Part shown: piece by piece, positions 4,432 through 5,699 of the stretch | Layout of the letters: every line of letters starts with the position of its first letter | Position numbering within the stretch: the first letter of the stretch is position 1 | Origin: Acidobacteriota bacterium | Lineage (GTDB): Bacteria > Acidobacteriota > Vicinamibacteria > Marinacidobacterales > SMYC01 | Direction of reading: 5' to 3' | DNA: 5,699 bases | Assembly: GCA_030598165.1 (NCBI GenBank) | Contig: JAUVQL010000074.1 | Coordinates: 1-5,699 of the forward strand | Translations under genes and position numbers: made by a program | Notes under the pieces: model-generated | What the model saw: only the letters and a program-made list of their open reading frames with translations | Told to the model about the DNA's origin: nothing | The model's database searches: none

Positions 4432-5699
4432 TGTGATTTCCTTTTTTCTATTTCCGCCCGGGCAGCTTCTTCCAACTCTTCAGGAGCCGGTTTCTCCCCG
4501 GTCCAAACTTCGGCCTGATGCACGGCTTGAACGGTCAACATCTCCAATCCGCTGATCACTCGAGCACCATACGATTTTGACTGGAGAAGCAAAGGAGTCC
4601 ATTCGGGGTCATAGACCATATCGAGAACAACGGCTCCCGGCTTCACTCGGTCGACGGGCACCGGAGTATTGTCATGGTCCGCCCCCCCTCCCACCGGAGT
4701 CGCGTTAATGAGAATGTCCCAGTCGAAACGCTCGAATTCGTCCAAATGGCCGCCTTCCGCACGCACTTCTTCAGCCAGTTCCATCGCTTTGTCCTTGTTC
4801 CTCCCCAAAACCGAAACCTTGGCCCCGCGTTGAGTCAAGCCATAGGCGGCCGCCCTTGCTGCTCCCCCACTACCGACAATTACCGCTCGCTTTCCATCGA
4901 TAGGGGTCCGTTTCGCGATGGGAGAGACCACTCCCTGCACATCCGTATTGAATCCAATCCATTTGTCATTTCGAACTGCGACCGTATTGACGGCACCGAT
5001 CTTCTGCGCTTCCGGATCGATCTCGTCTAGAAACGGAAGAATCGCCTCCTTATGGGGACGAGTGACTGACAATCCGCGGACGCCGAGCATTTTGGCCCCA
5101 TCAACGAACTGTTGGATGTCCGTTTCTTCGAAGGGCACATAGGTGGCATCGAGGCCTCTTTCCGCAATCCACGCGTTGTGCATCACAGGAGAGAGACTCT
5201 CGGTCACCGGACACCCAAGAACCCCGTAAATCTCGGTGTTCGCTCCGATAGTTCTAAATCGATATTTAGTTAGAAGCTCTTCCAATCCAAGTTGTCCTGG
5301 ACCGGTAGCTGGACCACCGCCTACCGAGGCGTAGGTGAGCTTTGATTGAAACCGTGTCGCTAGAATGCGGGCCGCCACTCCGGCAGGTCCCATAGCAATA
5401 GGAACGAAACTAACGCCGTTTCGCCGGGCCGCCTCTCCTGCGTCGGCTAATTGAAAAGCATCCGCGAGTGAGCCAACCTTGACCGCTAGCTTGATAACAT
5501 CGGCGCCGATTTGAATCCCTCTCTCGACGAGTGAGGGTAGATCTTCCGGCAACTTGTCGAACTCATGGAAAGAAACAATGAGCTTGGAGTCCGAGTTGCC
5601 AACCTCGAAACCCTCTTCGAGTGAGCTCAGCTCCACGTCCACATAATCAAACGAAAGCTCCATTGCAGAACGTAGAATATCCAGGCGCTCCTTCTCGGA
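4428..5699 (-). CDS. aroDE: Bifunctional 3-dehydroquinate dehydratase (type I) / shikimate dehydrogenase, 5' end beyond the window
   Basis: Two consecutive steps of the shikimate pathway in one chain: dehydration of 3-dehydroquinate, then NADPH reduction of 3-dehydroshikimate to shikimate. There are 423 visible codons and the frame is still open at the right edge; the ATG at 5663 is internal. Numbering from that Met, the AroD part keeps the type I residues: Glu in DYVDVEL (E11), His in SFHEF (H33), Schiff-base Lys in GADVIKLAV (K58), Arg in GVAAR (R99) and Gln in GPGQ (Q124). The AroE part (about 144-411) has SLSPVMHN (157-163), the catalytic Lys in SVTRPHKE (K205), GAVNT, the partner Asp in GFNTD (D241), the nucleotide loop GSGGAARAA (264-272), INATPVGG (319-326) and a final GLEMLTVQAVHQAEVWTG. 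The AroD N-terminal ~70-80 residues lie outside the window. The fusion is known in plants, chlamydiae and some other bacteria. Confidence 0.95.
   Translation of the reverse strand, partial: SEKERLDILRSAMELSFDYVDVELSSLEEGFEVGNSDSKLIVSFHEFDKLPEDLPSLVERGIQIGADVIKLAVKVGSLADAFQLADAGEAARRNGVSFVPIAMGPAGVAARILATRFQSKLTYASVGGGPATGPGQLGLEELLTKYRFRTIGANTEIYGVLGCPVTESLSPVMHNAWIAERGLDATYVPFEETDIQQFVDGAKMLGVRGLSVTRPHKEAILPFLDEIDPEAQKIGAVNTVAVRNDKWIGFNTDVQGVVSPIAKRTPIDGKRAVIVGSGGAARAAAYGLTQRGAKVSVLGRNKDKAMELAEEVRAEGGHLDEFERFDWDILINATPVGGGADHDNTPVPVDRVKPGAVVLDMVYDPEWTPLLLQSKSYGARVISGLEMLTVQAVHQAEVWTGEKPAPEELEEAARAEIEKRKSQ

Noticed and set aside
4682..4688. Run of seven C (G on the coding strand) in aroDE as a slippage site
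   Set aside because: It encodes the Gly-Gly-Gly-Ala stretch of an intact, essential-type enzyme, so it is probably codon-driven.

Overview
This window looks like a piece of a bacterial chromosome of medium-high GC. Every convincing gene lies on the minus strand, so the layout is read from right to left. The shikimate-pathway enzyme is an AroD-AroE fusion, and the E1-like protein beside it is the long (~340 aa) MoeB/ThiF form. Together with clear Shine-Dalgarno sites, this fits a Gram-negative-type, non-proteobacterial lineage such as Acidobacteriota, Planctomycetota or a relative. That assignment is inferred from family memory and is weak.

Right block (3412-5699): the 3' part of aroDE, which runs off the right edge, is joined to a MoeB/ThiF/HesA-type adenylyltransferase by a 4-base ATGA overlap. 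A 156-nt gap follows. It holds a 28-nt pure polypyrimidine tract (minus-strand sense) and a possible promoter whose -10 sits inside a small palindrome.

Middle block (955-3255): a tightly packed three-gene unit. It encodes (i) a 238-aa unrecognised protein with a signal peptide and one C-terminal membrane anchor, (ii) a 45-aa single-membrane-span protein at 2405-2542, and (iii) a 482-aa PanF/PutP-like sodium:solute symporter. The first two overlap by ATGA. The last two are separated by one base, and the symporter has no Shine-Dalgarno site of its own, so all three appear to be translated together. This unit is the best candidate for something under-described: a symporter with a one-span small partner and a membrane-anchored extracytoplasmic partner.

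Left block (1-954): a 210-nt spacer carries a degenerate 8-bp tandem repeat, a hairpin and a good sigma70-type promoter. The promoter drives a 122-aa XRE-family regulator. Downstream of it, about 260 nt hold two hairpins and no complete gene, and a probable minus-strand gene start then runs off the left edge.

The two biosynthetic genes are plausibly one operon and the transport genes another. Nothing in the sequence ties the regulator to the transporter beyond adjacency. I saw no tRNA, rRNA, CRISPR array, transposase or attachment site.
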